From: Pseudomonas azotoformans
GTDB lineage: Bacteria; Pseudomonadota; Gammaproteobacteria; Pseudomonadales; Pseudomonadaceae
Direction: 5' to 3'
DNA length: 64,000 bases
Assembly (NCBI RefSeq): GCF_900103345.1
Contig: NZ_LT629702.1
Span: 5,440,501 to 5,504,500, forward strand
Shown: one piece after another, positions 1-8,898 of the stretch
Position numbering within the stretch: the stretch's first letter is position 1
Layout: every line of letters begins with the position of its first letter
The notes under the pieces: model-generated
Databases searched by the model: none
The model's input: the letters and a program-made list of their open reading frames with translations, nothing else
What the model was told of the DNA's origin: nothing
Program-made: the position numbers and the translations under genes

Positions 1-1
1 C

Positions 2-3000
2 CATTTTGGCTACATCCTGCAGCGCACGGACGGCAGGTTTGTGGCGACCGGACTGATCACCGACATCAACCGACTGGTGAGTATGGGGCTGTCAAAAGGT
101 CGCGTTCTCGACGTCCTGGCGTTGCCCGCAGATTATCGTTATTACGGTTTTTTCGTTGCGGTGGGCAGCAATCCTGAAGAATTGAAGCGGATGCTGGCTT
201 CCCAGCCGGATGCTGAGGTAAGGCGCTCGCTGGATGAGCGTTTGCTGTTGACGCTGACGATTCCCTATCGAAACTACGTCGCCAGCCTGACCGCGGATGG
301 GCAGCCCATTCCTTGCCTTTACTATTCAGGCACGACGGGTTCGCTGGTCAAATACGTGCGCAGCGGCAGCCCACAAGAGCGCGAGTTTCATACGGCGCTG
401 ACAGCGATTATCGACACCGGTATCTTCAAGCCCCGTTTGGATGGTTTCCGTGGTACGCCCCTGCAAGTCGTCAGCAAGATGGCAAGCCTGGGTGAGTTTC
501 ACGTCATCGAGACCAATGCGGTCTTCGGCAACTCCCGTGGCCGGCTGCCTGTGACATGGAATGCCTTTGAGCCGTTTGTCTCCGTGTCTCCTGTCGAACC
601 GCCGTACAACTGGATAGTGACTGTCCCGGAACTGGCAGCTGAAGTGGCGCACGGGCAGTTCGGCCTCAAGCCGGAACTGCGACAAGTCGCGTTTATTTTG
701 AAGGCTACCGGAGCCGAAGCGTATTTCTCGACACAGCCTGCGCCCATCGGTAGCCGTCTGTTTTCACCGTCGACGGTTTTTACCCAGGACGCCAACGGTG
801 ATCCAGTGATACCCGAAGGCTATGAGGTCCACGGGATTTGCTATCAGTCGCTGCCTGAAATCGGGATGAAAACCCTTCAACACTGGTTGTACGAAAGCTT
901 TGTCGCGCCCCAGGACCTGGCGGCTGTCATCGCACAGGCCCGTTCGAACCGTACGCTGCGTGCGCTTTACGTGAGTACGCGTGACGGCGCGCAGCTGCGA
1001 TACCGCTTCAGCGGAACGGGGTTGGAGAGCCAGCTGTATGGCGTCACGCCCACCGGGGAGGTCAACGATAATGGCCATCAGGCGAGCTTGCGCTCCGGGG
1101 CCGTGACGCCTACGGAGTATGTACTGCGGGTGGCGGCGGCGGGCGAGCTGTCGGTGTTGGTGGCCGGCAAGCTGTGGGACGTCCAGGGCCGCGTGGAACC
1201 AACCTGGCGGCCCTTTGCGCGCTACCGCATGCCGGAGTTCAGTGCGCCGTTTCTGCAGGCCGATGATGCCGCACGGTTTGCCCATGAACAGGTGGGTGCC
1301 GATCGTTACGCTGAATACTGCGGTTGCATCCTCAAGACCCCCGACCAGCGTTTTGTCGCCACGCTGCCGGTGGCCTGCCGGGAGGCGCAGCGGTTTGCCA
1401 TCGGCACGGTGTTTCCGGCGGACCACAGCGGTGTGCTGCTGATCCCCGAGCCCTACGTGCTCTATGGGCAATACGCGTCATGTCGGTCGGTTGCCCGGCT
1501 GGACAAGGCGCGCATGCTGCGCAACGGCTGGTCACGGGAGGAGGCCAGCGTCGATTGGCAACTGTTCAGCGATGCCGATCTGCGCCACCTTATCGGTAAT
1601 CGCCATTGGGTCTCCACCGGCTACCTCTCCTGCGACGATGACGGCCTGATTGCCTTTGACCTTACGGGCGCCAAGGACCAATTGGATGAATTGAACCCGG
1701 ACACCTCCTCGGCGCCCCGCGAGCCGCAGGCCAGGGTGCGGCACTTGTCGGCCATCGGCTTGCGCATTGTGCTCGGCAGCCCTTTGTGGGGATTGCCTGG
1801 CAATGTCTCGCCAACCTGGCGTGCCTACGCGCCGGCAGCGACCTTTGAAAAACCGCAGCAGGTGGCGTTTGGTGCGATATTTTCCACGGCCAGGGATGCT
1901 GTCGCAGACGCCCACGCGCGGTTGCGCCGACGCGCTCATGCCGCCCAGACGGGCTTTGCTTTTTTGCTCAAGCACGCCGATAAAGACCACTACGTGCTGA
2001 GCCAGGTTGTCCCTGCGGATGGCGCCAATCCGTTGTTCAACCTGGCGAGTCTGTTTGGTAGCCGGGATGACGGGGCGTTCATTTTTCCGCCGGCATTTGA
2101 GCTGCACGGGTTGTATTACGCGCGCCTGTGGATGCCCGACCATCTGCAGAGTCCGCAGCGTTGGCTGGCCCGGCACTTCCTGTCTTCGGCCGACCTGTAC
2201 AGCGCGTTCCTGTCCGCCCGGCGTTGGCGCGATAGCGGCAGTGGCGTGACCTTGCCTGTGTTTATTTCAACCCTGGACGACGCCGTGCTCGAGTATCAGG
2301 CGGATGTCTCGACGCCGTTGTTCGACCCGGTAAAGCAGCCATCCGGGACCTTTGAAGACGTGCATACCCAACTGAGCGGGGGGCAGTTATCAGCCCAGGC
2401 GTTCGTTAGAAAAGTCATCGGCATGAGTTGGCTCGGTGTGCTTGTTGCCAGCGAATGCTGGGACGAGGAGAGCAGCAGGCTGGGCGCCGACTGGCTGCCC
2501 TATGCCGACTTCAGCCGCAGGGCGTTGAGCCCGGCGTTCTTTGACCAGTCGGATGCGCTGCGCTATGCCCACCAGCGCCTGGGCAATCGCCGCGACCGCA
2601 TTTACGGCGGCTTGCTGCTCAAGCGCGTCGACGGTTTGTTTGTCGCCACCGAGCCGCTGCCCGTCGCGACAGAGAACTTCGATCCCAAATGGATCCTGCC
2701 GGACGAAGAGGTGCGTGCGGACTGGTTGGCCCCGGGCATGACGCTGGTGGCGCGCTATCGTTCGCGGCAAGACGTACTGCCCTCCTTTGTGCTGGACGAG
2801 GATGGCGAGGCGGTCTATCGAGCGATGTTCTCTACCGATGTGCTGGGCACGGCGCTGACGTGCCAGCACCTGTGGAGCCATGAGTACCTGTTCGGGCTGG
2901 ATGGCTCGGTGATCGGTTTCAGTTGCAAAAGCGCAACGGACGCGACCCAGCAAGGCCCGCTTTCCAAAGACCTTGAAGCGCTCCGCCAAGCGCTGGCACC

Positions 3001-4531
3001 GGCTGAGCAAACGCCTCACGATCCGCTGAGCAACGCGCTCGAAAAACAGATGCGCGACGGTAGCCTCACGCCTGTGGCGTTCGTCAATCGGCTGCTCAAG
3101 GTCGCCTCGATGACCGTGGTGCAAGGCAGTGCGCTATGGGGCAATGCTCAGGTGCTGGGCAGCGGATGGCTGCCTGCGCGTGGTTTTACCGCGCCTGATC
3201 GGTTCATCCATGCCACGGCCGACCGGGCCCTGGGGCCGGTGTTCAGTCATATCGATGACGCCGCGCGCAACGCCCATGAAAGCGCCGGGGAGCGAGACCG
3301 GCTGACCTACGGTTTTATCTTCAAGTTGGCCAATGGTCACTGGATGGCCAGCCTGCCGGTGGACGGTGAAGACCGACGCTTCCCCTACGACAGGGTGGTG
3401 CTGGGCGGGCGTTTGCCGGTGGGGTGTACGGTGGCGGCGCTCTACCTGTGCGCCCCGGCCCGCCAGCCTGAAGAATTGCGCGCATCACCGGTCTACCACG
3501 CCTTTATCCCGCCGAGCCTGTTGCGTGCTGCGTTGGCGGTGGTGCGTACGAAAACAAACGCCGGTGCTGCGCCTTATCTGCCGTTGTACGTGTCGTGTGC
3601 CGACAGCGCCTTGCTCAAGTACCGTGCCTCACGCCTGGACAGTGACTGGGACGGTGAGCCGCAGTTGCAGGCCTATATCCGCAGGTTGAATGGGAACTTC
3701 AACCCTCGCGACTACATACGCCAGGTCGCGCGTGCCGGGCAGCTCGAGGTGCTGGTCCCGGGAGAGATCTGGGCCGGAAAAGGGCGGGTGTCACACACCT
3801 GGAGTGAAGGTGCCAGCGTGGCTGAAGACCCGGATGCACGGGTCGCCATCGGGCCATTGTTCTCTCATCCGGATGATGCCGCGCGTTACATGTGGCGCCG
3901 CTCACCGGCGGTGCCAGGCAAGGCCGCGATGGGGGCTGTGCTGACAAATGCAGCGGGCAACAGTTATCTCGCCAGTGAGCCGGTGGACGACAGTGGTCCG
4001 AGTGTTTATGTGGGGCTGCGCATGAATACGAGTGCCTATCGGCGCCTGTTTGGCGGGGTGATGAACCTGGATGAACGCACTCAGCCGCTTCCCAAATACC
4101 CTGCGGGCTATCACGTCATGGGCGTGCAGCAACTGCACAAGTGGGACGCCAGCCTGGAGCGGCTGACTGACCGACATGAACAGGCCATCACCGAAAACTT
4201 TATCTCGCAGAAGGAATTCCGGTTTGTGGTCGACCTGTTGCGGCAGGACAAGGTGGCCGGTGCCCGTTACTACTTCACCCCCAGGCAGGGCGCCCTGTTG
4301 GTCTACGCGCCCAGTTTCGAGCGCGCCGAGCACGACCTGTTGCTGTCTGGCTGGATCGACCCCGAATCGGACAAACCCCGGCTCAAGACCAGCGAAGCCC
4401 TCACGATCCTGTTCAATTCAGGCCGGCTGCATGTGTTGGAGCCCGATCGATTCTGGCAACCCAAGGGGCATGTCGCCGCGCGGTTTCTGATGGCGTTGCG
4501 CAAAGCGCAGCAGGTTCGACTCAGATCGTGA
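2..4531 (+). CDS. Giant seven-module DUF4329/JAMM-like repeat protein A (5' end outside window)
   Basis: The frame is open from base 2, and the residues before the first GTG (position 41) already match the repeat (FGYILQRTDGRFVAT), so the true start lies upstream. The visible 1,509 residues hold seven divergent modules of about 210-230 residues. Each has a strand pair like YGGLLLKRVDGLFVATEPL, then a [LV]HG-x-YY strand, an FLSxxDL helix start, an LPLYVSxxDGALLRY strand pair, and a linker like VARAGQLEVLVPGEIWAGKG. The strand pair starts near positions 5, 690, 1315, 1956, 2605, 3308 and 3930. No signal peptide or membrane segment is seen in the visible part. None of its modules keeps an HxH metal motif. 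It is a paralogue of the protein at 10427-14983. It ends convergently with urtE, overlapping 11 bases. The function is unknown; the DUF4329/JAB resemblance is inferred from motif order only. Confidence 0.8.
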   Translation, partial: HFGYILQRTDGRFVATGLITDINRLVSMGLSKGRVLDVLALPADYRYYGFFVAVGSNPEELKRMLASQPDAEVRRSLDERLLLTLTIPYRNYVASLTADGQPIPCLYYSGTTGSLVKYVRSGSPQEREFHTALTAIIDTGIFKPRLDGFRGTPLQVVSKMASLGEFHVIETNAVFGNSRGRLPVTWNAFEPFVSVSPVEPPYNWIVTVPELAAEVAHGQFGLKPELRQVAFILKATGAEAYFSTQPAPIGSRLFSPSTVFTQDANGDPVIPEGYEVHGICYQSLPEIGMKTLQHWLYESFVAPQDLAAVIAQARSNRTLRALYVSTRDGAQLRYRFSGTGLESQLYGVTPTGEVNDNGHQASLRSGAVTPTEYVLRVAAAGELSVLVAGKLWDVQGRVEPTWRPFARYRMPEFSAPFLQADDAARFAHEQVGADRYAEYCGCILKTPDQRFVATLPVACREAQRFAIGTVFPADHSGVLLIPEPYVLYGQYASCRSVARLDKARMLRNGWSREEASVDWQLFSDADLRHLIGNRHWVSTGYLSCDDDGLIAFDLTGAKDQLDELNPDTSSAPREPQARVRHLSAIGLRIVLGSPLWGLPGNVSPTWRAYAPAATFEKPQQVAFGAIFSTARDAVADAHARLRRRAHAAQTGFAFLLKHADKDHYVLSQVVPADGANPLFNLASLFGSRDDGAFIFPPAFELHGLYYARLWMPDHLQSPQRWLARHFLSSADLYSAFLSARRWRDSGSGVTLPVFISTLDDAVLEYQADVSTPLFDPVKQPSGTFEDVHTQLSGGQLSAQAFVRKVIGMSWLGVLVASECWDEESSRLGADWLPYADFSRRALSPAFFDQSDALRYAHQRLGNRRDRIYGGLLLKRVDGLFVATEPLPVATENFDPKWILPDEEVRADWLAPGMTLVARYRSRQDVLPSFVLDEDGEAVYRAMFSTDVLGTALTCQHLWSHEYLFGLDGSVIGFSCKSATDATQQGPLSKDLEALRQALAPAEQTPHDPLSNALEKQMRDGSLTPVAFVNRLLKVASMTVVQGSALWGNAQVLGSGWLPARGFTAPDRFIHATADRALGPVFSHIDDAARNAHESAGERDRLTYGFIFKLANGHWMASLPVDGEDRRFPYDRVVLGGRLPVGCTVAALYLCAPARQPEELRASPVYHAFIPPSLLRAALAVVRTKTNAGAAPYLPLYVSCADSALLKYRASRLDSDWDGEPQLQAYIRRLNGNFNPRDYIRQVARAGQLEVLVPGEIWAGKGRVSHTWSEGASVAEDPDARVAIGPLFSHPDDAARYMWRRSPAVPGKAAMGAVLTNAAGNSYLASEPVDDSGPSVYVGLRMNTSAYRRLFGGVMNLDERTQPLPKYPAGYHVMGVQQLHKWDASLERLTDRHEQAITENFISQKEFRFVVDLLRQDKVAGARYYFTPRQGALLVYAPSFERAEHDLLLSGWIDPESDKPRLKTSEALTILFNSGRLHVLEPDRFWQPKGHVAARFLMALRKAQQVRLRS

Positions 4532-5219
4532 CGAGGCCACGCACACCCTCGCTTTCCATCTGATCGCCGCGACCCTGTTGCACGATTTCGCCCCGGGACA
4601 TCACCAGGTACTGGTCGGCCAGTTCGGCGGCGAAATCGTAGAACTGCTCCACCAGCAGGATCGCCATGTCGCCGCGTGCGGCGAGCTTCTGGATCACCGC
4701 GCCGATTTCCTTGATCACCGAAGGCTGGATGCCTTCGGTGGGCTCGTCGAGGATCAGCAGGCGCGGGCGGCTGGCCAGGGCCCGGCCGATGGCGAGCTGT
4801 TGTTGCTGGCCGCCGGACAGGTCGCCGCCACGGCGGTGTTTCATTTGCAGCAACACCGGGAACAATTCGTAGATGAAGGCCGGGACCTCCTTGGCCTCCT
4901 TCGCGCCAAAGCGCGAGAGGCCCATCAGCAGGTTTTCTTCCACGGTCAGTCGACCGAAGATTTCCCGGCCCTGGGGCACGTACGCGATGCCGGCATGCAC
5001 CCGCTGGTGCGGCTTGAACGCGGTGATGGCCTGGCCTTCCCAGGTCACCGCGCCTTCCTTGGCCGGCAACAGGCCCATCAGGCACTTGAGCAAGGTGGTC
5101 TTGCCCACGCCATTGCGCCCGAGCAGGCAGGTGACTTCGCCGATCTTCACGTCAAAGGACAGCCCGCGCAGGATGTGGCTACCGCCGTAGTATTGGTGCA
5201 GCTTGTCGACTTGCAGCAT
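4521..5219 (-). CDS. urtE: Urea ABC transporter ATP-binding protein UrtE
   Basis: One of the two cytoplasmic ATPases that power the UrtABCDE urea importer. The 232-residue protein has Walker A GRNGVGKTT, signature LSGGQQQQLAIGRAL, Walker B LLILDEPTEG and a switch His region, as in the LivF-type branched-chain family. The start is the ATG at 5219 because AGGAGG lies 8 bases upstream; a TTG six bases earlier is in frame but badly placed for that site. It is the last gene of the operon urtA-B-C-D-E and is separated from urtD by a REP pair at 5241-5343. Its stop overlaps the end of the convergent giant gene by 11 bases. The assignment as UrtE rather than LivF rests on operon context. Confidence 0.95.
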   Translation of the reverse strand: MLQVDKLHQYYGGSHILRGLSFDVKIGEVTCLLGRNGVGKTTLLKCLMGLLPAKEGAVTWEGQAITAFKPHQRVHAGIAYVPQGREIFGRLTVEENLLMGLSRFGAKEAKEVPAFIYELFPVLLQMKHRRGGDLSGGQQQQLAIGRALASRPRLLILDEPTEGIQPSVIKEIGAVIQKLAARGDMAILLVEQFYDFAAELADQYLVMSRGEIVQQGRGDQMESEGVRGLVTI

Positions 5220-5240
5220 GTTCAAAACCTCCTCATATCC

Positions 5241-5343
5241 CTGTAGGAGCGAGCTTGCTCGCGAAAAAACCAGAGGGCGTCGCGTTCATTCTGGATGCCC
5301 GCGTTATCGTTGACGTTTTTCGCGAGCAAGCTCGCTCCTACAG
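5241..5343. repeat. REP pair (GTAGGAGCGAGCTTGCTCGCG family)
   Basis: Two inverted copies of a Pseudomonas REP palindrome, CTGTAGGAGCGAGCTTGCTC and its reverse complement, flank a spacer of about 50 bases in the urtD-urtE gap. The same family and similar spacer occur at 52354-52456 and 55003-55104. It could form a large stem-loop that modulates urtE expression relative to urtD. Confidence 0.9.
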
Positions 5344-5353
5344 AAAAGCGAAT

Positions 5354-6175
5354 TCAGCGACCGAGGTAAACCTCGATCACCCGCTCGTTTTCCTGCACCT
5401 GCTCCAGCGACCCTTCGGCCAGCACGCTGCCCTGGTGCAGCACGGTCACGTGGTCGGCAATCGAGCCGACAAACCCCATGTCGTGCTCCACCACCATCAG
5501 CGAATGCTTGCCCGCCAGGCGCTTGAACAGTTCGGCGGTGAACTCGGTCTCGGCGTCGGTCATGCCGGCCACCGGTTCGTCCAGCAGCAACAATTGCGGG
5601 TCCTGCATCAGCAGCATGCCGATTTCCAGGAACTGCTTCTGGCCGTGGGACAGCAACCCGGCCTGGCGCTGTGCCGAGGCGGTCAGGCGGATGGTGTCGA
5701 GCACTTCTTCGATGCGGTCTTTCTGCTCGCCACTCAGGCGTGCGCGCAGGCTGGCCCACACCGATTTGTCGGTCTTCTGCGCCAGCTCCAGGTTCTCGAA
5801 CACGCTCAGGGCCTCGAACACCGTGGGCTTCTGGAACTTGCGACCGATGCCGGCCTGGGCGATCTGCACTTCGCTCATGCCGGTCAGGTCGAGGTTTTCG
5901 CCAAACCAGGCGCTGCCGTGGCTGGGGCGGGTCTTGCCGGTGATCACGTCCATCAGCGTGGTCTTGCCCGCGCCGTTGGGGCCGATGATGCAGCGCAGTT
6001 CGCCGACGCCGATGTACAGGTTCAGGTCGTTGAGGGCCTTGAAGCCATCAAAGCTCACGCTGATGTCTTCCAGGGTCAGGATGGTGCCGTGGCGGGTGTT
6101 CAGGCCCTTGCCGGCCGCCTGGCCAAGGCCGATGGCATCGCGGCCGCTGCCCGCATCGAAAATGGGTTCCAGCAT
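5354..6175 (-). CDS. urtD: Urea ABC transporter ATP-binding protein UrtD
   Basis: Second ATPase of the urea importer, LivG-like, 273 residues. Walker A is GPNGAGKTT, the signature LSHGQKQFLEIG is slightly unusual (LSHGQ rather than LSGGQ) but is common in this subfamily, and Walker B is LLLLDEPVAGM. The N-terminal tail of about 35 residues before the ATPase core (ILTLEDISVSFDGFKAL) is typical of UrtD. The ATG at 6175 has AGGAG four bases upstream. An ATG at 6187, overlapping the urtC stop as ATGA, is an alternative start that adds four residues. The frame stays open far upstream, but that part is only an antiphase reading of urtC. Confidence 0.94.
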   Translation of the reverse strand: MLEPIFDAGSGRDAIGLGQAAGKGLNTRHGTILTLEDISVSFDGFKALNDLNLYIGVGELRCIIGPNGAGKTTLMDVITGKTRPSHGSAWFGENLDLTGMSEVQIAQAGIGRKFQKPTVFEALSVFENLELAQKTDKSVWASLRARLSGEQKDRIEEVLDTIRLTASAQRQAGLLSHGQKQFLEIGMLLMQDPQLLLLDEPVAGMTDAETEFTAELFKRLAGKHSLMVVEHDMGFVGSIADHVTVLHQGSVLAEGSLEQVQENERVIEVYLGR

Positions 6176-6183
6176 GACGCTCC

Positions 6184-7251
6184 TCATTTCTTCAACAGGC
6201 CGATAACGCCCTTGGGCAGGTACAGGGTGACGAGGATGAACAACGCCCCGAGAAAGAACAGCCAGTATTCCGGGAAGGCCACGGTGAACCAGCTCTTCAT
6301 GCCGTTGACCACGCCGGCGCCGAGCAACGGGCCGATCAGCGTGCCGCGCCCGCCCAGGGCCACCCACACGGCGGCTTCGATGGAGTTGGTCGGGGACATT
6401 TCGCTGGGGTTGATGATACCCACCTGCGGCACATACAGCGCCCCGGCCAAACCACACAACACCGCGCTCAACACCCACACGAACAGCTTGAAACCACGCG
6501 GGTCGTAGCCACAGAACATCAGGCGGTTCTCGGCATCGCGCAGCGCGGTCAGCACCCGGCCGAACTTGCTCTGCGCCAGGCGCCAACCGATGTACAGGCT
6601 TGCCACCAGCAAGGCGACGGTGGCGACAAACAGCACCGCCCGCGTGCCCGGCTCGGTGATGCCAAACCCGAGGATGCTGCGGAAGTTGGTGAAGCCGTTG
6701 TTGCCGCCAAAGCCGGTCTCGTTGCGGAAAAACAGCAGCATGCCGGCAAAGGTCAGGGCCTGGGTCATGATCGAGAAGTACACGCCCTTGATCCGCGAAC
6801 GGAAGGCGAAGAAGCCGAACACCAGCGCCAGCAACCCCGGTGCGAGCACCACCAGGCACAAGGCCCAGAGGAAATGCTCTGTGCCCACCCAGTACCACGG
6901 CAGTTCGGTCCACGACAGGAAGGTCATGAATGCCGGTAACTCATCGCCGGAGGCCTGGCGCATCAGGTACATGCCCATGGCATAACCGCCCAGCGCAAAG
7001 AACAGGCCGTGGCCGAGGGACAACATCCCCGCGTAGCCCCACACCAGGTCAAGGGAGAGGGCGACGATGGCGTAGCAGAGGATCTTGCCCACCAGGGTCA
7101 AGGTGTAGGCCGAGACGTGAAACAGATTGTCCGGCGGCAACAGCGACAGCAACGGCAGTGCGAGCAGTACCGCGAGGATCGCCACGCCGACGGCAATCGT
7201 CAGCGTGGGGCCGGCCTTTTGCGTGGCCGTGAGCATCAATGGCTGGTTCAT
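6184..7251 (-). CDS. urtC: Urea ABC transporter permease UrtC
   Basis: Inner-membrane permease of the urea importer, LivM-like, 355 residues. It is almost wholly hydrophobic, with about nine membrane segments, and contains the family signature WGYAGMLSLGHGLFFALGGY near residues 70-90 and the cytoplasmic coupling stretch ALRDAENRLMFCGYDPRGFK. The ATG at 7251 overlaps the urtB stop (TGATG), indicating translational coupling. Its end meets urtD almost directly. UrtC pairs with UrtB to form the channel. Confidence 0.95.
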   Translation of the reverse strand: MNQPLMLTATQKAGPTLTIAVGVAILAVLLALPLLSLLPPDNLFHVSAYTLTLVGKILCYAIVALSLDLVWGYAGMLSLGHGLFFALGGYAMGMYLMRQASGDELPAFMTFLSWTELPWYWVGTEHFLWALCLVVLAPGLLALVFGFFAFRSRIKGVYFSIMTQALTFAGMLLFFRNETGFGGNNGFTNFRSILGFGITEPGTRAVLFVATVALLVASLYIGWRLAQSKFGRVLTALRDAENRLMFCGYDPRGFKLFVWVLSAVLCGLAGALYVPQVGIINPSEMSPTNSIEAAVWVALGGRGTLIGPLLGAGVVNGMKSWFTVAFPEYWLFFLGALFILVTLYLPKGVIGLLKK

Positions 7252-8753
7252 CAGTCGATCACCCGTCCTTTCAGTGCGAAGAGTCCCTGCGGGCGTTTCT
7301 GGATAAACAGAATGATCAGCGCGAGGATCAGGATCTTGCCGAGCACGGCACCGATCTGCGGTTCGAGAATCTTGTTGGCGATGCCCAGGCCGAACGCCGC
7401 CGTGACGCTGCCGGCCAACTGGCCGACACCGCCGAGCACCACCACCAGGAACGAGTCGATGATGTAGCTCTGGCCCAGGTCGGGGCCGACGTTGCCGATC
7501 TGGCTCAAGGCGACCCCGCCCAAACCTGCAATACCCGAGCCCAGGCCAAACGCGAGCATGTCCACACGCCCGGTGGGTACACCGCAGCAGGCGGCCATGT
7601 TGCGGTTCTGGGTCACGGCGCGCACGTTGAGGCCCAGGCGGGTCTTGTTCAGCAGCAGCCAGGTCAGCAGCACCACGCACAGCGCGAAGGCGATGATAAC
7701 GATGCGGTTGTACGGCAGCACCAGGTTGGGCAGCACCTGGATCCCGCCGGACAGCCATGCCGGGTTGGACACCTCGACGTTCTGCGCGCCGAACACCAGG
7801 CGCACCAGTTGGATCAGCATCAGGCTGATGCCCCAGGTGGCCAGCAGGGTTTCCAGGGGGCGGCCGTAGAGGTGACGGATCACCGTGCGCTCCAGTGCCA
7901 TGCCGATGGCGGCGGTGACGAAAAACGCCACCGGCAGCGCGACCAGCGGGTAGAACTCGATGGCCGCCGGTACGTAGCGTTGCATCAGCAGTTGCACCAC
8001 GTAGGTGGAGTAGGCACCGAGCATCAGCATCTCGCCGTGGGCCATGTTGATCACGCCGAGCAGGCCGAAGGTGATCGCCAGGCCCAGGGCCGCGAGCAGC
8101 AGGATCGAACCCAGGGACATACCGCTGAAGGCTTGCCCGAGCAGCTCGCCGATCATCAATTTGCGCTTGACCTGGGCCAGGCTGGTTTCGGCGGCGGTGT
8201 GCACGGCGACATCGCTTTCGACACCCGGCGCAAGCAGGGCTTCCAGGCGCGTACGGGCCAGCGGGTCGCCGGTATTGCCCAGCAGGCGCACGGCATTCAG
8301 GCGAATGGCCGGGTCGGTGTCGACCAGTTGCAGGTTGGCCAGGGCCAGGCTGAGGGCGCTGTGGACCTGCTCATTGGTTTCCGTGGCGACCTGCTGGTCG
8401 AGGAATTTCAACTGCGCGGGTTGTGCGCTTTTCTGCAAGGTCTGCGCAGCGGCCAGACGCACCTTGGGGTCGGCGGCGAGCAGTTGCTGGCTGGCCTGCA
8501 CGTTATCGATCAGGCCGCGCAGGCGGTTGTTCAGGCGTACGGTTTTGGTCTCACCGTTGACGGTGAGTTGACCTTGTTGCAGGGCGTCCACCAACTCAAT
8601 GCGCGCCGGGTCGGGCTGGGCGGCCCAGTCCTGGAGCAGCTTGGCTTGTTGGGTGGGGTTGGCGGACAGGAAGTCTTCGGCGTCGCTGGCGTGTGCGGCC
8701 AAAGGCAGCAACAGCAGCAAAGCCAGTAAACAGCGGTAGAGGGCAGTGGGCAT
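7251..8753 (-). CDS. urtB: Urea ABC transporter permease UrtB with periplasmic N-terminal domain
   Basis: LivH-like permease of the urea importer, 500 residues. A cleavable-looking signal (LLALLLLLPLAAHAS) is followed by about 180 hydrophilic, Ala- and Leu-rich helical residues resembling HEAT-type repeats (LAAAQTLQKSAQPAQLKFLD; IRLNAVRLLGNTGDPLARTR), then the permease core from about residue 210 (MSLGSILLLAALGLAITFGL; VINMAHGEMLMLGAYSTY). LivH proteins lack the N-terminal part, and its presence is characteristic of many proteobacterial UrtB proteins. An AGGA lies about 10 bases before the ATG. A REP pair separates it from urtA upstream. Confidence 0.95.
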   Translation of the reverse strand: MPTALYRCLLALLLLLPLAAHASDAEDFLSANPTQQAKLLQDWAAQPDPARIELVDALQQGQLTVNGETKTVRLNNRLRGLIDNVQASQQLLAADPKVRLAAAQTLQKSAQPAQLKFLDQQVATETNEQVHSALSLALANLQLVDTDPAIRLNAVRLLGNTGDPLARTRLEALLAPGVESDVAVHTAAETSLAQVKRKLMIGELLGQAFSGMSLGSILLLAALGLAITFGLLGVINMAHGEMLMLGAYSTYVVQLLMQRYVPAAIEFYPLVALPVAFFVTAAIGMALERTVIRHLYGRPLETLLATWGISLMLIQLVRLVFGAQNVEVSNPAWLSGGIQVLPNLVLPYNRIVIIAFALCVVLLTWLLLNKTRLGLNVRAVTQNRNMAACCGVPTGRVDMLAFGLGSGIAGLGGVALSQIGNVGPDLGQSYIIDSFLVVVLGGVGQLAGSVTAAFGLGIANKILEPQIGAVLGKILILALIILFIQKRPQGLFALKGRVID

Positions 8754-8786
8754 AAAAAAATGTCCTGATCACGCGCGGACAAGCTT

Positions 8787-8880
8787 GATGTGGGAGGGGG
8801 CTTGCCCCCGATGGCGGTGGGTCAGTCAGCCCATGCAGAGCCTGACACTCAGCTATCGGGGGCAAGTCCCCTCCCACATG
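8787..8880. repeat. REP pair (GTGGGAGGGGGCTTGCCCCC family)
   Basis: Inverted REP copies, TGTGGGAGGGGGCTTGCCCC and a near-complement with one difference (AGTCCCC for AGCCCCC), flank a spacer of about 45 bases in the urtA-urtB gap. The stem-loop could lower transcription or stabilise the upstream urtA message, which would suit the higher demand for a binding protein than for permeases. Confidence 0.9.
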
Positions 8881-8898
8881 TTTATCTGCGCTTGGGGC

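Noticed and set aside
6176..6913. Upstream extension of the urtD frame
   Set aside because: It lies inside urtC in another frame and has no homology; the ATG at 6175 gives the normal UrtD start.
8781..8877. Short frames reading MGGGLPP or VGAGLLA-like peptides at REP elements
   Set aside because: These recur at every REP copy because the palindrome itself is open; they are not genes.
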